Assembly: GCA_958449275.1 (NCBI GenBank)
Contig: CAUDHE010000018.1
Location: 1 to 33,849 of the forward strand
DNA: 33,849 nt
Direction: 5' to 3'
Origin: an uncultured Alistipes sp.
GTDB taxonomy: Bacteria > Bacteroidota > Bacteroidia > Bacteroidales > Rikenellaceae
Shown here: one piece after another, positions 32,741 through 33,849 of the stretch
Position numbering within the stretch: the stretch's first letter is position 1
How the letters are laid out: each line of letters opens with the position of its first letter
Program-made: the position numbers and the translations under genes
Notes under the pieces: model-generated
Told to the model about the DNA's origin: nothing
Seen by the model: the letters and a program-made list of their open reading frames with translations, nothing else
The model's database searches: none

Positions 32741-32917
32741 TTAGAAGACAATAGATATTATACCCAATACTAATAAAATAAATCCAATAATAAAGCCTGT
32801 AATACCATCTGCTCCACGGTATGCTTTTGGCCATTCATTATTTTTTTTATAATATTTATAATCTATATAAAATGATATTAGTATTACGATTCCAGTTACA
32901 ATAAATACATACCCCAT
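32741..32917 (-). CDS. 58-residue two-TM small protein, candidate immunity protein of the RHS toxin
   Basis: The ATG is the base after the rhs TAA (TAAATG, no gap), and the frame runs 58 codons to TAA. The product begins MGYVFIVTGIVILISFYIDY, a TM helix, continues with the short basic/polar loop KYYKKNNEWPKAYRGADG, and ends in a second TM (ITGFIIGFILLVLGIISIVF). The base use matches the AT-rich rhs end. In polymorphic toxin loci the gene directly behind the toxin tip is usually its immunity protein, and small membrane proteins protect against toxins acting in or across the inner membrane. No homology is recognised; the function is inferred from position and topology. Confidence 0.72.
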   Translation of the reverse strand: MGYVFIVTGIVILISFYIDYKYYKKNNEWPKAYRGADGITGFIIGFILLVLGIISIVF

Positions 32918-33849
32918 TTATTTTTCTAAATTATTATTGATCATATTCATTACACTTTCGAATGGAATAATAGTAGCATTATATATTAATGTTTCTTTGC
33001 TATTTAAATAATATTTGGCTGGTATTCCTAACATTATAGATATACTTGAAGATAGGGTCTCAAAAATCGCTTTTTCTTTATTGCCATAATGATATGATAC
33101 ACCTATTGACATTAGTGAACCTATATTTCCTAATGTTTGACCTACGCCAACCAATGCGCTTCCTAAAGGAGCCCCTATGCCAGTTAATGCTCCGATATAT
33201 CCAATTGCGGATATCCCATTTCCTGCATAATTTAGTGTCTGACTAGTAAAATCTATTGATCCCCAAAAGAATTGTTGCTGACTGCTATGTACGGCCTGCA
33301 CGATTGGATTTGACATTGTTTCGTAGAAATCGATGTTACGAGCAAAGTCTGCCTGCCAGTTTCGTACTTGTCTGTAATTTGACGGAGCCCATTTCCCTAT
33401 AAAGTTATGTGTCATAACCATTGCGGTTGGGATTGCTGTTGAATATGCAATGTCGGAATTTTCATGTGATGTATAAACATTGTTATTTTTCTTAATGTAT
33501 TGGTCCCATTCATAATAATTGTCTACATATCCATATGCACTTTTACCGTTGAAATTATTTTTGTATGCAGATATGAAATCTCTCATTTCGAATTTATCGG
33601 TTGTCGTGTATCCGAAATTCGTTTTTGTCCATAATCCTAATGGGTCGGTTCTATTTATCGGATTTCCTGAACAATAAGCATACGGTGAAACGTGTCTGTC
33701 AAGTTCGCATAACGGATCAATAGAGTTGAATTGCCCGTCGGTTCTTTGCATTCTTGCAAAAGAATCTATATATTCTATGCCGAAATTTTTTTGCGACTCT
33801 TTTCCATTGTATAGAAATGGATTTCCCGAAGTGGCCAAAGTGGAGTTGG
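32918..33849 (-). CDS. RHS-repeat polymorphic toxin, C-terminal end (partial, 5' part off the window)
   Basis: The frame is open to the right edge (310 codons visible) and has no ATG start there, so this is the end of a larger gene. The first 65 residues are the conserved RHS-associated core: NPFLYNGKESQKNFGIEYID, RMQRTDGQFNSIDPLCELD, SPYAYCSGNPINRTDPLGLW, ending at the DPLG motif where RHS proteins are cut to release the tip. The remaining 240 residues are the variable tip: a polar part with Tyr/Asn-rich sequence, then a Gly-rich hydrophobic stretch (IGYIGALTGIGAPLGSALVG and following) and a C-terminal segment. I recognise no catalytic motif. The Gly-rich part may be a membrane-active segment or a pretoxin linker. 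AT-rich composition suggests transfer. Confidence 0.88.
   Translation of the reverse strand, partial: NSTLATSGNPFLYNGKESQKNFGIEYIDSFARMQRTDGQFNSIDPLCELDRHVSPYAYCSGNPINRTDPLGLWTKTNFGYTTTDKFEMRDFISAYKNNFNGKSAYGYVDNYYEWDQYIKKNNNVYTSHENSDIAYSTAIPTAMVMTHNFIGKWAPSNYRQVRNWQADFARNIDFYETMSNPIVQAVHSSQQQFFWGSIDFTSQTLNYAGNGISAIGYIGALTGIGAPLGSALVGVGQTLGNIGSLMSIGVSYHYGNKEKAIFETLSSSISIMLGIPAKYYLNSKETLIYNATIIPFESVMNMINNNLEK

Noticed and set aside
1..33849. CRISPR arrays, tRNA or rRNA genes, insertion sequences.
   Set aside because: No regularly spaced direct repeats, cloverleaf sequences, rRNA segments or transposase ORFs were seen on either strand.

Overview
The window looks like chromosome of a Bacteroidales bacterium, most likely Alistipes or another member of the Rikenellaceae. 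Coding DNA is GC-rich, start codons lack clear Shine-Dalgarno sequences, several promoters carry the Bacteroidota -7 element TAnnTTTG, and gene content fits (PepO-type M13 lipoprotein, S-type sulfatase, M28 peptidase, RHS protein with the Bacteroidota form of core). No rRNA or tRNA gene is visible, so the genus is an inference.

Positions 1-21640 hold housekeeping and envelope genes. On the minus strand, queD, polA, a YihY/BrkB membrane protein and a DUF2520 Rossmann protein (cut by the left edge) form a likely transcription unit. Upstream of them are pepO and pgk, each followed by a terminator. uvrD/pcrA and a lipoprotein sulfatase are on the plus strand and meet a minus-strand M28 peptidase and cation efflux pair at a bidirectional terminator. 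A ROK sugar kinase (minus) diverges from a polyprenyl diphosphate synthase, a U32 protein and a secreted metallophosphoesterase (plus). Several gaps here contain copies of a GC-rich, structured intergenic repeat.

Positions 21700-30848 hold one compact minus-strand operon of eleven overlapping or abutting genes that encode a type II secretion / type IV pilus-like machine. In transcription order: major pseudopilin (GspG-like), a minimal prepilin peptidase, ATPase GspE, secretin GspD, GspL/PilMN-like, GspM/PilO-like and GspC/PilP-like inner-membrane proteins, a membrane-anchored beta-helix-like protein, two more pseudopilins, and the platform protein GspF. A membrane-tethered HTH regulator is transcribed divergently, and the gap between them carries a TAnnTTTG box and an inverted repeat. 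This is the best candidate for an under-described system in the window.

From about 31800 to the right edge the DNA turns AT-rich. Here lie the C-terminal end of an RHS polymorphic-toxin gene (running off the right edge, minus strand), an unannotated 58-residue two-TM ORF that starts on the base after the RHS stop codon (candidate immunity protein), a strong terminator, and directly behind it an orphan fragment of a second rhs core. This looks like a horizontally shuffled toxin-immunity locus.
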